Assembly: GCF_036032445.1 (NCBI RefSeq)
Contig: NZ_CP107932.1
Span: 1,304,501-1,368,500, forward strand
Length of the DNA stretch: 64,000 nucleotides
Direction: 5' to 3'
DNA from: Nocardia sp. NBC_00416
GTDB taxonomy: Bacteria > Actinomycetota > Actinomycetes > Mycobacteriales > Mycobacteriaceae
Shown here: positions 17,424 to 26,306 of the stretch, piece by piece
Layout: every line of letters begins with the position of its first letter
Numbering within the stretch: the stretch's first letter is position 1
Notes under the pieces: generated by a model
The model's input: only the letters and a program-made list of their open reading frames with translations
The model's database searches: none
What the model was told of the DNA's origin: nothing
Position numbers and translations under genes: made by a program

Positions 17424-17677
17424 TTGGATGCGCAGTACGGGGTGGTGGATCCCGTCGATGGCTTCTTGGCGCATCTGACGGCAACGGAGCGGTCGCCGGG
17501 GACGGTGCGGTCGTATGCGTTCGGTCTACCGAGAAATCCTGGCAACGACGCCTCGAACTCGCCCACGCCCGGATCGAAGAACTCAACGAGGAAATCCGGC
17601 TACTCCGCACCCAGCTCGCACTCGCACACGGCCAGCGGCGAGCCGACAACATGTCTGCCGTGACTGAACGGAAATGA
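17424..17677 (+). pseudogene. Decayed transposon: recombinase N-terminus joined to coiled-coil helper C-terminus
   Basis: From 17424 one frame reads VDGFLAHLTATERSPGTVRS, the N-terminal SAM-like domain of tyrosine recombinases. Around 17525 this stops making sense, and another frame gives RLELAHARIEELNEEIRLL and RTQLALAHGQRRA, a coiled coil ending at TGA 17677. That coiled coil resembles the small third protein (DUF6262-type) of actinobacterial two-recombinase, Tn554-like elements. An internal deletion of such an element explains the join. No catalytic domain survives. Confidence 0.65.
17603..17652. repeat. 50-bp direct repeat, copy 1 (transposon 3' end)
   Basis: This copy lies inside the surviving coiled-coil coding segment of the transposon remnant. 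It matches 18224-18272 at about 45 of 50 positions with one single-base gap. The two copies flank the minus-strand gene at 17710-18138. Confidence 0.8.
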
Positions 17678-17709
17678 CAGCGGCGCCCAATCCTTGACAG
17701 CCAGCGGCA

Positions 17710-18138
17710 TTATCGGATGTTCGTCACCTCGTAGTCGCCCCGCCCACCCACGACATACTGCTTGGAATAGTTGCCTTCGCGACTCACCTGTGAAGGACTC
17801 CATGCATCGGGACCTGGGTCGAGGTCGAGCACGAACTCTGTCGCAGATGCCGCGACGGCCATGCCATCGGAGAGCACCCGATACGGAAATCGCCGACTCT
17901 CCAGGAAGCGATATTCCTGTACTCCGTGCACGGTCAGCTGGACGTGACACCACTCGGACATCCGCCCGTCGCCGGGACCGGGAGTCCTGGGTGACGCCTT
18001 ATCCATCGCTTGCAGATCGACGCTCACCGTCGCGAGCTTTCCGGGTTCGGCCAGGATGGAAACTCCGACAATGACGCTGTCGTAGAAGTTGACGAACCTG
18101 TCGAGGAACGCAGGGACGTGGTCGCTTGTGATCCGCAC
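17710..18138 (-). CDS. Orphan hypothetical protein between direct repeats
   Basis: This 142-residue soluble protein has no signal peptide or membrane span and no domain I recognise. It starts at GTG with AAGGG eight bases upstream, a good ribosome binding site. It is rich in beta-type sequence (VSVDLQ, HVQLTVHG, EFVLDL) and has an acidic middle. It sits alone between two copies of a transposon end, so it may be cargo. Small immunity-type proteins have this size and context, but I have no motif for that. Confidence 0.6.
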   Translation of the reverse strand: MRITSDHVPAFLDRFVNFYDSVIVGVSILAEPGKLATVSVDLQAMDKASPRTPGPGDGRMSEWCHVQLTVHGVQEYRFLESRRFPYRVLSDGMAVAASATEFVLDLDPGPDAWSPSQVSREGNYSKQYVVGGRGDYEVTNIR

Positions 18139-18444
18139 GTAGTTGCCCTTTTCTCGGAAGATCTATCGCATCCACATGCCTACAGCAGCTGAGCAGTCGG
18201 TGCCTTACCGTCGAATTTCCGATCTCCGCACCCAACTCCACTCGCGCACGGCCAGCGGCGAACCGACAATATCGCTGCGTCGAAGACACTGTCCACGAGA
18301 TAACGCCGCTGATCTGGCGCATCGTTTACGAGCCCAGCTCTGGGGAATATGTGTTCGAAGCCTGGAACGACGAGTTCTCCGCGCCCGGAAGCCACACGAC
18401 CGCAGTAGTTCTCGGGTATCGGACAGGGCGCGGCGGCCGAGGTG
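18139..18444. other. Intergenic region with second transposon-end copy
   Basis: No intact gene is seen. It contains the second, frame-broken copy of the transposon 3' end and the promoter region of the orphan minus-strand gene. Confidence 0.5.
18224..18272. repeat. 50-bp direct repeat, copy 2 (transposon 3' end)
   Basis: This copy matches 17603-17652 at about 45 of 50 positions. A single-base loss breaks the coiled-coil reading frame, so it is non-coding. It suggests a second insertion or a duplication of the element's end. Confidence 0.8.
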
Positions 18445-19095
18445 CTACCGACCCTTCGTCCAGACCATGCCGCGACCGGTCTGGGCCGGTGCGCACCGCT
18501 CTCGTTGCTCCATCCCGGTCAACCGGTAGCCCAGCCGGCGGGGGACAGCGGCGCTGGGTACGTTCGCGGCGTCGCACCGGATCTGGACATACTCGACACC
18601 GGGCAGTCGCAGCGCCGCGTCGGTGAGTGCGGCGACAGAACGGGTGATGATGCCGCGCCCGGTATGCGCGGCGTGGCACCAGTAGCCGATCTCCAGCACA
18701 CCCGGACCGACACGATCGTGCAGACCCACACCACCGAGCAGGGGTCCCGCGGTGTCGAAGACGCCGAAGTGGAAGTCCCCCTCGGTCGGCGGCCATCCCG
18801 CGGTCGCGGCTTCGTTGGCGGCACGCTGCTCGTCCGCCGTGCGCGGCGCGGGTAACCACGGCATCCACGGATGGAGATGGTCGAAGGAGGCGTTGATCGC
18901 CTCGAGTTGGGCCGTGATGTCCCCGGTTTCCCAGCCGCGCACCACGAGGTCGCCGAGCTTGAGGCGCCGCGGCGGGGCGATTCCGGGTGCCAGGGTGGGC
19001 GGATACGCGGTGCTCACCTCGAAATCATCACCGCACCGGGCCCGCCCGGGCAACGAAATATCGTCGTCCGCCCGGTAGATCTCCAGGCGTGACAT
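18445..19095 (-). CDS. GNAT-family N-acetyltransferase (RimJ/RimL-like)
   Basis: This 216-residue protein has the RimJ/RimL layout: LKLGDLVVRGWETGD, then HLHPWMPWLPA, then FGVFDTAGPLLGGVGL and the acetyl-CoA loop region EIGYWCHAAHTGRGI. It should acetylate a small molecule or a protein N-terminus. About 40 residues precede the usual domain start, so an internal start is possible. It is divergent from the penicillin-binding protein gene. Confidence 0.88.
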   Translation of the reverse strand: MSRLEIYRADDDISLPGRARCGDDFEVSTAYPPTLAPGIAPPRRLKLGDLVVRGWETGDITAQLEAINASFDHLHPWMPWLPAPRTADEQRAANEAATAGWPPTEGDFHFGVFDTAGPLLGGVGLHDRVGPGVLEIGYWCHAAHTGRGIITRSVAALTDAALRLPGVEYVQIRCDAANVPSAAVPRRLGYRLTGMEQRERCAPAQTGRGMVWTKGR

Positions 19096-19271
19096 CCCTC
19101 GCGCCGGACGGAACGCGAACGACGCCCGTCCCCGGTACGACCGAATCCGTGGCGCGAAGGGTCCCGGCCCCGAATGCCGTGCGGTGCGGGCGGCCGGTAT
19201 TTTCCCGCATACGCAACACGACGGCGCGATCCGTCCCCGCGTCCCGGGTCCCGGTCGATACAGTCGAGCCG

Positions 19272-21023
19272 ATGCGCACCGATCGGAAAGTTCTCGCCCT
19301 CCTGGCCGCCCTCGGTCTGGCGCTGGCCGGTTGCTCCTCCGGCCCGCCCGAACCGGATACCGTCGCCGGAGATTTCGCCGCCGCGCTGACCGGCGACGAT
19401 ATCGGCGCGGCGGCGGCGCTCACCGACGATCCGGCTCGGGCGGCCGATACTCTCGGCACGCTCTACAACGGCTTGGGTAAAGAGGGGAACTTCGAGGTCG
19501 CCGGTGTCGAGGAGAACACCTTCCACCTCGAGGTGACCTGGAAGCTGGGCGCCGGCGGCCGGGCGGAATGGAAGTACACGACCACCGGCACGGCAGGCGA
19601 GACCGATGACGGCTGGAAGGTCCACTGGGATCCGGCCACGGTCGCGCCAGGTCTGGAGAAGGGCCCGTTGTCCTACACGCCCGTCTACCCCGACCCGGCG
19701 CGTGTCCTCGATGCCGCGGGCGGCGACCTGATGACCGAGCAGGTGGTGACCCTCGTACAGCTCGCACCGGGCGCGGACACGGTCGCCGCGGCGGGGCTGC
19801 TCACACCGTTGGCGCCGGGGATCACGGCGGGATCGCTGGATGCCGAGCTGTCCGCGGCGCAGGGCGAACCAGTGACCGCGATCAGCCTGCGCGAAGCCGA
19901 TATCGCGCCGATCCGCGACGCCCTGGCGGCGACGCGCGGTGTCACCCTCGCCCCGCAGACGCGGCTGCTGACTGCCGACAAGACGATATCCGGGCCGGCC
20001 CTGTCCGGGCTGGGCGAGCTGTGGCAGCAGCAGGCCGATGAGGCCGCGGGCTGGGTGGTGCGCGCGCAGACCCCCGACGACACCCAGCGGATCGCGGGCG
20101 AGAATCCACGGCCGACCACCGATATCCGGTCGACCGTCGACACCGGGTGGCAGCGCGCCGCGGAGACGGCACTGGACCCGATCGCCACGCCCGCGGCGAT
20201 CGTCGCCGTGCGGCCCTCGACCGGGGAGATCGTCGCGCTCGGACAGAACGCGGCCGCCGACACCGAAGGCCCGATCGCGCTCACCGGTCTGTATCCGCCC
20301 GGTTCGACCTTCAAAACCGTGACCGCCGCCGCCGTGCTGGACGCGGGAATCGCCACGCCCGATACGGTGCTGCCCTGTCCCGGTGTCGCCGATATCGAGG
20401 GCCGCCGGATTCCCAACGACGACAGTTTCGATCTCGGACAGGTTCCGCTGCACACCGCGTTCGCCCGTTCCTGCAACACCACCATGGCCGGCCTCGCCGT
20501 GCAGCTGCCACCGGAAGCGCTCACCGGTACCGCCGAGCGGCTCGGTCTCGGAGTCGACTACGTGACACCCGGGCTCACGACCGTGACGGGCACGGTGCCG
20601 GTCACCCGGAGTCCCGCGGAACGCGTCGAAGCCAGCATCGGCCAGGGGCAGGTGACGGCGTCACCGTTCGGCATGGCGCTGGTCGCCGCGTCGGTCGCAC
20701 ACGGCGCACCGCCCGTGCCCCAGCTGGTGACGGGGTCCCCGGGCACACCCGACCGTACGCCGCAGCCGCTGCCCGCTGCCGTCACCGACCAGCTGCGGAC
20801 CATGATGCGCGAGACGGTCACGGCGGGAACCGCCACTCAGCTCGCCGATATCCCCGGCCTGATGGGCAAGACCGGTACCGCGGAGTACGGCGACAACACC
20901 CACGCGCACGGCTGGTTCATCGGGATACAGGGCGATCTGGCGTTCGCGGTATTCGTCGCCGACGCGGGCAGTTCGGGTCCGGCGGTCGAGGCAGCGGGCC
21001 GGATGTTGCGCGCGTCGCGGTGA
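19272..21023 (+). CDS. Penicillin-binding lipoprotein (class B-like transpeptidase with NTF2-like N-domain)
   Basis: This 583-residue protein has a lipobox ALAGC (Cys21), an NTF2-like/MecA-type N-domain (about 30-125), a dimerisation region, and a C-terminal transpeptidase domain. Active-site motifs are all present: S345-T-F-K, S400-C-N, and K533-T-G. It acts outside the membrane on peptidoglycan cross-linking. The layout resembles PBP2a/PBP3-type proteins and mycobacterial PBP lipoproteins. The ATG at 19272 places the signal peptide correctly; the open frame upstream is not real. Confidence 0.93.
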   Translation: MRTDRKVLALLAALGLALAGCSSGPPEPDTVAGDFAAALTGDDIGAAAALTDDPARAADTLGTLYNGLGKEGNFEVAGVEENTFHLEVTWKLGAGGRAEWKYTTTGTAGETDDGWKVHWDPATVAPGLEKGPLSYTPVYPDPARVLDAAGGDLMTEQVVTLVQLAPGADTVAAAGLLTPLAPGITAGSLDAELSAAQGEPVTAISLREADIAPIRDALAATRGVTLAPQTRLLTADKTISGPALSGLGELWQQQADEAAGWVVRAQTPDDTQRIAGENPRPTTDIRSTVDTGWQRAAETALDPIATPAAIVAVRPSTGEIVALGQNAAADTEGPIALTGLYPPGSTFKTVTAAAVLDAGIATPDTVLPCPGVADIEGRRIPNDDSFDLGQVPLHTAFARSCNTTMAGLAVQLPPEALTGTAERLGLGVDYVTPGLTTVTGTVPVTRSPAERVEASIGQGQVTASPFGMALVAASVAHGAPPVPQLVTGSPGTPDRTPQPLPAAVTDQLRTMMRETVTAGTATQLADIPGLMGKTGTAEYGDNTHAHGWFIGIQGDLAFAVFVADAGSSGPAVEAAGRMLRASR

Positions 21024-21119
21024 TCCACGGGGCGGACGCGCTGATTCCACGGCGGCCGCGGAGCTGATCGATCGGCCGGGTGCGGCCCACACCTGTCCGC
21101 CGCCGCGCGCCCGCTCGGT

Positions 21120-22322
21120 TCAACCTGCGGCAGTGCCGGGCGGCGACGTGTGCGTGCCGACTGTCCGCAGCCGGCGCACCGCCTCGTCGAGGGTCTCGGC
21201 GCGCTTACAGAAGGTGAACCGGACGAGGTGCCGCCAGGCGCTCGGATCGTCGGCGAAAACGCTCACCGGCACCGCGGCGACACCGAGCCGCTCGGGGAGT
21301 TCGCGACAGAACCGTATTCCGTCGGCCGCGCCGAGGGGGCGGATATCGGCGCAGACGAAATAGCTTCCGGCGCTCGGGTGCACCCGGAATCCGGTATCGG
21401 CGAGCGCGGCGGACAGCCGGAGTCGTTCGGCGGCGAGGGTGTCGCGTAACCGGGCGACCCAGTCGAGTTCGTGAGTCAGCGCGTGGGCGACCGCCGGTTG
21501 GAAGGGACCGCCGCCCACGAAGGTGAGGAATTGCTTGGCCGCGAGCACACCGTCGATCAACGGGGCCGCGCCGCATATCCAGCCGATCTTCCAACCGGTG
21601 ACGCTGAACGTCTTCGCGGCACTGGACACCACGAGCGTCCGCTCGCGCATGCCGGGCAGGGTGGAGATACTGATATGCCGGGCCTCGTCGTACACCAGAT
21701 GTTCGTACACCTCGTCGGTGAGAACCAGCAGATCGTGCTCGCAGGCGATCTCGGCGATGGCGGCGAGATCCGCGCTGCCGAGGACCGTGCCGGTGGGGTT
21801 GTGCGGCGAATTCAGGACGATCATCCGGGTGGCCGGGGTGATCGCGGCGCGCAGGCTGTCGTGGTCGAGGACGAAACGATCGCCGTCGGCGACCAGGCGC
21901 GCGGTGCGCCGCCGGGCACCGGCCAGGGCCACGGCCGCGGGGTAGGAGTCGTAGTAGGGCTCGATCAGCACCACTTCCGCGCCCGGCTCGACCAGCCCGA
22001 GTACCGCGGCGCTGACCGCCTCGGTCGCTCCGACGGTCACCAGCACCTCGGTATCCGGGTCGTAGTCGGTGCCGTAGCGGCGGGAGCGGTCCGCGGCGAT
22101 CGCCCGGCGCAGTACCGGCATACCGCGCCCCGGTGGGTATTGGTTCAGGCCGTCGGCGATAGCGCCGCGCGCCACCTCGAGCATCCCGGCGGGGCCGTCG
22201 GTATCCGGGAATCCCTGCCCCAGATTCACCGCTTCGTGCCGGACCGCGAGTTCGGTCATCTCGGCGAAGATCGTCGCGGCGAACGGCCGCAACCGGGCGA
22301 CGGTGGGAGGTGGGGCAGCCAT
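21120..22322 (-). CDS. PLP-dependent aminotransferase, class I/II
   Basis: This 400-residue fold-type I aminotransferase has NSPHNPTGTVL for substrate/PLP binding, the PLP Lys in SSAAKTFSVTGWKIGW, and a late Arg in LVRFTFCK. The start LGQGFPDTDGP fits the kynurenine/glutamine transaminase and methionine aminotransferase (YbdL) branch. It is cytoplasmic. The substrate cannot be told from motifs. Confidence 0.9.
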   Translation of the reverse strand: MAAPPPTVARLRPFAATIFAEMTELAVRHEAVNLGQGFPDTDGPAGMLEVARGAIADGLNQYPPGRGMPVLRRAIAADRSRRYGTDYDPDTEVLVTVGATEAVSAAVLGLVEPGAEVVLIEPYYDSYPAAVALAGARRRTARLVADGDRFVLDHDSLRAAITPATRMIVLNSPHNPTGTVLGSADLAAIAEIACEHDLLVLTDEVYEHLVYDEARHISISTLPGMRERTLVVSSAAKTFSVTGWKIGWICGAAPLIDGVLAAKQFLTFVGGGPFQPAVAHALTHELDWVARLRDTLAAERLRLSAALADTGFRVHPSAGSYFVCADIRPLGAADGIRFCRELPERLGVAAVPVSVFADDPSAWRHLVRFTFCKRAETLDEAVRRLRTVGTHTSPPGTAAG

Positions 22323-22388
22323 GGGATGAGCCTAGACGGCGCGGCGACGTCGGCGGCCGGCCTCGGTGGTGCTGTACCGCGGTATTGC

Positions 22389-22808
22389 TCAGGCGCGCGG
22401 CGGGACACCGGTGGACCACAGTGCCCACAGGATCAGCACCGGCTGGAACAGCAGCCGTACGAAGCGTTTACGGTCGGTGTCGAGCCGGAACGCTGAACGG
22501 TGTCCGCGCCACTGGGCGATATTGCCGGGGAACACCGCGACGAAGAACAGGGCCGCGATACGGCCCATCCGGACGCGGTCCCGCGTGAGCGCCGCGAGCC
22601 CGGCTCCGAGCATGATCTCCACGCCACCGGAGGCCATGACCACACCGTCCTTGTCCAGCGGCACCCAATCGGGTACTTGGGCCTGGAAATCCCGCCGGGC
22701 CCAGAACAGATGGCTCAGCCCGGCGAACACCAGCGCCGCCGACAACAGGAGGCGGGCGACGGTACGAGCCGGTGTGGTGGGCGCACTCTCCGAATCGTGA
22801 CTGGCCAT
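22389..22808 (-). CDS. DoxX-family membrane protein
   Basis: This 139-residue protein has about four membrane segments and the DoxX-like pattern A-G-L-S-H-L-F-W near the first helix, followed by M-A-S-G-G-V-E-I-M-L-G-A-G-L. Similar proteins of unknown role are frequent in actinobacteria. It lies 66 bases beyond the start of the aminotransferase gene on the same strand, so the two could be co-transcribed. Confidence 0.8.
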   Translation of the reverse strand: MASHDSESAPTTPARTVARLLLSAALVFAGLSHLFWARRDFQAQVPDWVPLDKDGVVMASGGVEIMLGAGLAALTRDRVRMGRIAALFFVAVFPGNIAQWRGHRSAFRLDTDRKRFVRLLFQPVLILWALWSTGVPPRA

Positions 22809-23093
22809 GCCCGGAGCCTACCCGCGGCACCGGACGCCGCGGCGTTGCCGGCTTCCGTGTCCCGCCGGGATCCCGCTCGGCTCTCGCCGAGTGGCAGGTG
22901 GTGATCGCGCCGATCCGTACCCCGCGGATCGCGTTCGGGGCCGCGACGCACGGACCCGGCTCCCGCACCGTCGTCGCCGGACGTTGTCCGGCGAACTCGT
23001 ACGAAAGGCACTGTGGACGAGCGCTTTCAGCGGATCCGCGCCATGGCGACGCCCGGCAGGAGGCGTGGTGGGACCCGTGTAAGAATCATCGCG

Positions 23094-24032
23094 ATGCTCA
23101 CCTACCTTCAAGCTACGGTCATCGGTGCGGTGCAGGGTGTCACCGAACTGTTCCCGGTGTCGAGCCTCGGTCACTCCGTGCTCTTCGCCGCCTGGCTCGG
23201 AGGTGACTGGAGGACACTGGTCGGTCAGGACGAATCCGAAGCCGGCACTCCCTATCTGGCTTTCGTGGTCGCCCTGCACGTGGCTACGGCGGTGGCGTTG
23301 CTGTGCCATTACCGGCGGGACTGGTACGCGATCGTCACCGGCCTCGTCACCACGTTACGGACGCGGCGACTGGAAACCGTTCCGCAACGGCTGGCGTGGC
23401 TGCTCGTGATCGCCTCTGTACCGGTGGCCGTCATCGGGCCGTTGCTCGTCCATCCCTTGCACGCGGTCTTCTCGGCGCCCATCTGCGCCGCCGTCTTCTT
23501 GACCCTCAACGGCGTCGTATTGTTCCTCGGCGAAGGGCTACGCCGGCGCAATGAGCCGTCCCTGGCGGAATACGGGCGGCGGTTCGCTCTCCAAGGGGCG
23601 GGCCGACGGGCCACCTCCACCCTGGAGAGCAGTCCCCGCCAGGCCGATCGGCGACTGGCGGCCCTGGACGTGCGTGACGCCGTCGGTATCGGTTTCGCCC
23701 AACTCGGTGCCCTGCTCACCGGATTCAGCCGGGCGGGCCTGACCATGGTCGGCGGGCTGTGGCGCGGGCTCGAACACACCCACGCCGCCAAATTCGCTTT
23801 CCTGCTCGCCACTCCGGCGATCCTGGGCGCCGGTGTGGTGGAAATGCCCGAGCTGATCGGTCCGGAGACCGAAGGGATCCATGGTCCGATCCTGGTGGGC
23901 GCGATCGTGTCCGGGATCTCGTCGTGGCTGGCCGTGCGGTATCTGGAGCGGTATTTCCAGACCCGTACGCTGTTGCCCTTCGCGGTGTACTCGCTGTTCG
24001 CCGGACTGGTGTCGATCGTCCGATTCAGCTGA
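23094..24032 (+). CDS. uppP: Undecaprenyl-diphosphate phosphatase, UppP/BacA family (variant motifs)
   Basis: This 312-residue multi-pass protein recycles the lipid carrier for peptidoglycan precursors. Motif 1 reads VQGVTELFPVSSLGHS. Motif 2 reads TGFSRAGLTM where the usual form is PGxSRSxxT, so it differs at the Pro and second Ser. A hydrophilic stretch of about 40 residues (QGAGRRATSTLESSPRQADR) is inserted before motif 2. The ATG at 23094 gives the normal N-terminus; the frame extends upstream to 23013. It may be a second, divergent copy in this genome. Confidence 0.85.
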   Translation: MLTYLQATVIGAVQGVTELFPVSSLGHSVLFAAWLGGDWRTLVGQDESEAGTPYLAFVVALHVATAVALLCHYRRDWYAIVTGLVTTLRTRRLETVPQRLAWLLVIASVPVAVIGPLLVHPLHAVFSAPICAAVFLTLNGVVLFLGEGLRRRNEPSLAEYGRRFALQGAGRRATSTLESSPRQADRRLAALDVRDAVGIGFAQLGALLTGFSRAGLTMVGGLWRGLEHTHAAKFAFLLATPAILGAGVVEMPELIGPETEGIHGPILVGAIVSGISSWLAVRYLERYFQTRTLLPFAVYSLFAGLVSIVRFS

Positions 24033-24258
24033 CCTGTGCGGCGTGCCGGAGCCGCGGCGGTAGTCTGAGGCGGTTTCGGCGAACGCCGATCGAGATCTCG
24101 GCGACGGCCGTACGACCGTTACGGGCACCGGTGGCCGCGGACCTGCGGACTGCCGAAGGTACGGGGTGCTGTTTGTGAGGTGTCCCGGAACCGTCCGTGC
24201 CGGTCATTATTCATGCTACTTTGCGTTACACATATTCCGCTGAGGGTGTGGAGGTTCT

Positions 24259-26118
24259 GTGCCGGAAGGTACGTACACGGTGGTGCGCTGGTCGGCGGCG
24301 CCGGGCGGTGAAGGCGGCGGTGCGGCGCTCGATCAGGTCGCGGCCATGACCGTGTCGGCCGGAGTGATCGCGCTGGTGCTGTTGTGGGTGGGATACCTGC
24401 ACCGGACGCGCCGGATCACCTGGCTACAGCGGTTCGCCGATCGGCTCGGCCGGGCGGTCGATCGGCCCGGCTGGGTCGCGCTCCCGGTGGCGATGTTCCT
24501 GGTCACCATCCTGACCGCCCTCCTCGGCTTCATCTGGGACGTGAGTCTGCACATCGGCAACGGCCGCGACGAGGGGCCGCTGGCCAACCCCGCCCACTAT
24601 TTCATTCTCGTGGGACTGTTCTTCCTGTTCACCGCGGGGATGACGGCGATAGTGCTGCCGCTGGACGAGAAACCCGGCGCCGCCGCGGTGCGGATCACCC
24701 GCACCTGGTACGCACCCGTCGGCGGAATCCTGCTGGCCGGCGCCGGGCTCTACGCCCTGATCGGGTTCCCGCTCGACGATCTCTGGCACCGGATCTTCGG
24801 TCAGGACGTCACACTTTGGGGGCCGACGCACCTCATGCTGATCGGCGGCGCCGGTCTCTCGCTGATCGGTGTACTGCTGCTCGAATTCGAAGGGAAGCAG
24901 AACCGGCCCGATCCGGATACACCGGAGACTCCGTGGGTGTGGCTGCTGCGGGCGTTCGCGTTCGGAGGTCTGCTCATCGGGTTATCGGTCTTCCAAGTGG
25001 AATACGACTTCGGAGTCGAACAGTTCCGGTTGGTGCTGCAGCCGATGCTGATCGTCGTGGCCGCGACCGTCGCCCTGGTCGCCGCCCGGCTGACCCTGGG
25101 GGCATGCGGCACCCTGGTCGTGATCGGTTTCTCGGCCCTGGTGCGCGCCCTCGTCGCCTCGCTGGTGGGTGGGCCGATCATCGAGGCGCCGAGCAACGCG
25201 TTTCCGCTGTACCTCGGGATCGCGGTCATCGTGGAACTGCTCGCCCTGTTGCCGTTGGTCCGGCACCGGATCCTGTGGGGTGCGGTGTCCGGCCTGGCGG
25301 CTGCCACGGTCGGACTCTGGCTCGAATCCCTGTGGGTCTCGGCGATGTTCGTCGACCCGTGGCCTGCGGCGATGTGGCCGGAGCTGCTGGCCATGGCGGT
25401 GCCGACGGGGATCGCGGGCGGTGTGGTCGGCGCCCTGCTGGCCACGGTGCTGCTGGGCGAACCGCTGCCGCGCCCCGCGATCCGCCGGTCGCTGATAGTG
25501 GCGGCGGTGGTCGTCGTGGCGGCGGCCACCGCCAACGGTCTGATGATCCAGGTGCCGGACTCGGCGCGGGCGACCGTGGAATTGCGCGACGCCCCGGAAC
25601 AAGGTGGCCGGATGGTCTACGCCGATATCCGGATCACGCCGGCCGACCTGGTCGGCACCGACCCCGAATGGATCCAGATCCTGGCCTGGCAGGGCGGTGT
25701 CGGCCGGGACAGCCCCGGACAGGGCTTGGTGGTCGACCAGTTGCGGCGCGCGGGGGAGGGACATTACGTATCGACGAACCCCGTCCCGGTGCACGGAACC
25801 TGGAAGACGATCCTGCGGGTGCAGGACGGCCGGACCCTGACCGCGCTGCCGATCTTCATGGCCGCCGATCCCGGTATCGGCGCGGCGGAGATCCCGGCCC
25901 TGGACTCGTTCACACGGCCCTTCGTCTCCGAGATCACGGTGTTGCAGCGGGAGCGGTCCTTCGATCACCCCGGCTGGTTGTTCACGGCGGCATCGCTGGT
26001 GGTCCTGGTGTGCAGCCTGATCCTGATCGGGGCGCTGTCCTGGGGCGCCGCCCGGATCAACGATCGGTATACACACGGGTCCCGGACGGGGGAGCGCGAA
26101 CAGGCGCCCGTGCCGTGA
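24259..26118 (+). CDS. Multi-pass membrane protein with duplicated D-x3-H-x3-G-x-D...P-x-H motif
   Basis: This 619-residue protein has about 11-12 membrane spans, then an extracytoplasmic domain (about 430-575) and one final span. Two equivalent segments stand out: D94-x3-H98-x3-G102-x-D104-x6-P111-x-H113 and D173-x3-H177-x3-G181-x-D183-x5-P189-x-H191. Such Asp/His clusters at membrane edges suggest paired metal sites. I recognise no named family. It starts at GTG with GGAGG four bases upstream and heads a tightly overlapping four-gene operon with an HxH lipoprotein. The role is inferred to be envelope metal or redox handling. Confidence 0.75.
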   Translation: MPEGTYTVVRWSAAPGGEGGGAALDQVAAMTVSAGVIALVLLWVGYLHRTRRITWLQRFADRLGRAVDRPGWVALPVAMFLVTILTALLGFIWDVSLHIGNGRDEGPLANPAHYFILVGLFFLFTAGMTAIVLPLDEKPGAAAVRITRTWYAPVGGILLAGAGLYALIGFPLDDLWHRIFGQDVTLWGPTHLMLIGGAGLSLIGVLLLEFEGKQNRPDPDTPETPWVWLLRAFAFGGLLIGLSVFQVEYDFGVEQFRLVLQPMLIVVAATVALVAARLTLGACGTLVVIGFSALVRALVASLVGGPIIEAPSNAFPLYLGIAVIVELLALLPLVRHRILWGAVSGLAAATVGLWLESLWVSAMFVDPWPAAMWPELLAMAVPTGIAGGVVGALLATVLLGEPLPRPAIRRSLIVAAVVVVAAATANGLMIQVPDSARATVELRDAPEQGGRMVYADIRITPADLVGTDPEWIQILAWQGGVGRDSPGQGLVVDQLRRAGEGHYVSTNPVPVHGTWKTILRVQDGRTLTALPIFMAADPGIGAAEIPALDSFTRPFVSEITVLQRERSFDHPGWLFTAASLVVLVCSLILIGALSWGAARINDRYTHGSRTGEREQAPVP

Positions 26119-26306
26119 CCGGGCGGTACGACGGCGTGGACATCCTCGCCGACCACTCCGTCCTGCTGGCGGTTCCCGCATTCCTCCCGGCCTTCCTCAT
26201 CGCCGGGGTCGTGATCGTCGTCGCGGTACGCGATCGCCGGCGCGGCGACGACGAGGACCAGCCGCCGGATCCGGGCACCGATCCCGACACCGAGAAGGAG
26301 AACTGA
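26115..26306 (+). CDS. Small single-span membrane protein, 63 aa
   Basis: This small gene starts at GTG 26115 overlapping the previous stop (GTGA). It ends at TGA 26304-26306, which overlaps the ATG of the next gene (TGATG). The product has a short outside segment, one hydrophobic span (about residues 17-38: LLAVPAFLPAFLIAGVVIVV), a basic RDRRRG stop-transfer and a charged acidic tail rich in Asp and Pro. It looks like an accessory subunit of the neighbouring membrane proteins. No known family is recognised. Confidence 0.75.
   Translation: MTGRYDGVDILADHSVLLAVPAFLPAFLIAGVVIVVAVRDRRRGDDEDQPPDPGTDPDTEKEN

Noticed and set aside
17378..18290. Intact insertion sequence
   Set aside because: No catalytic recombinase domain remains and no matching terminal inverted repeats were found; only a remnant is supported.
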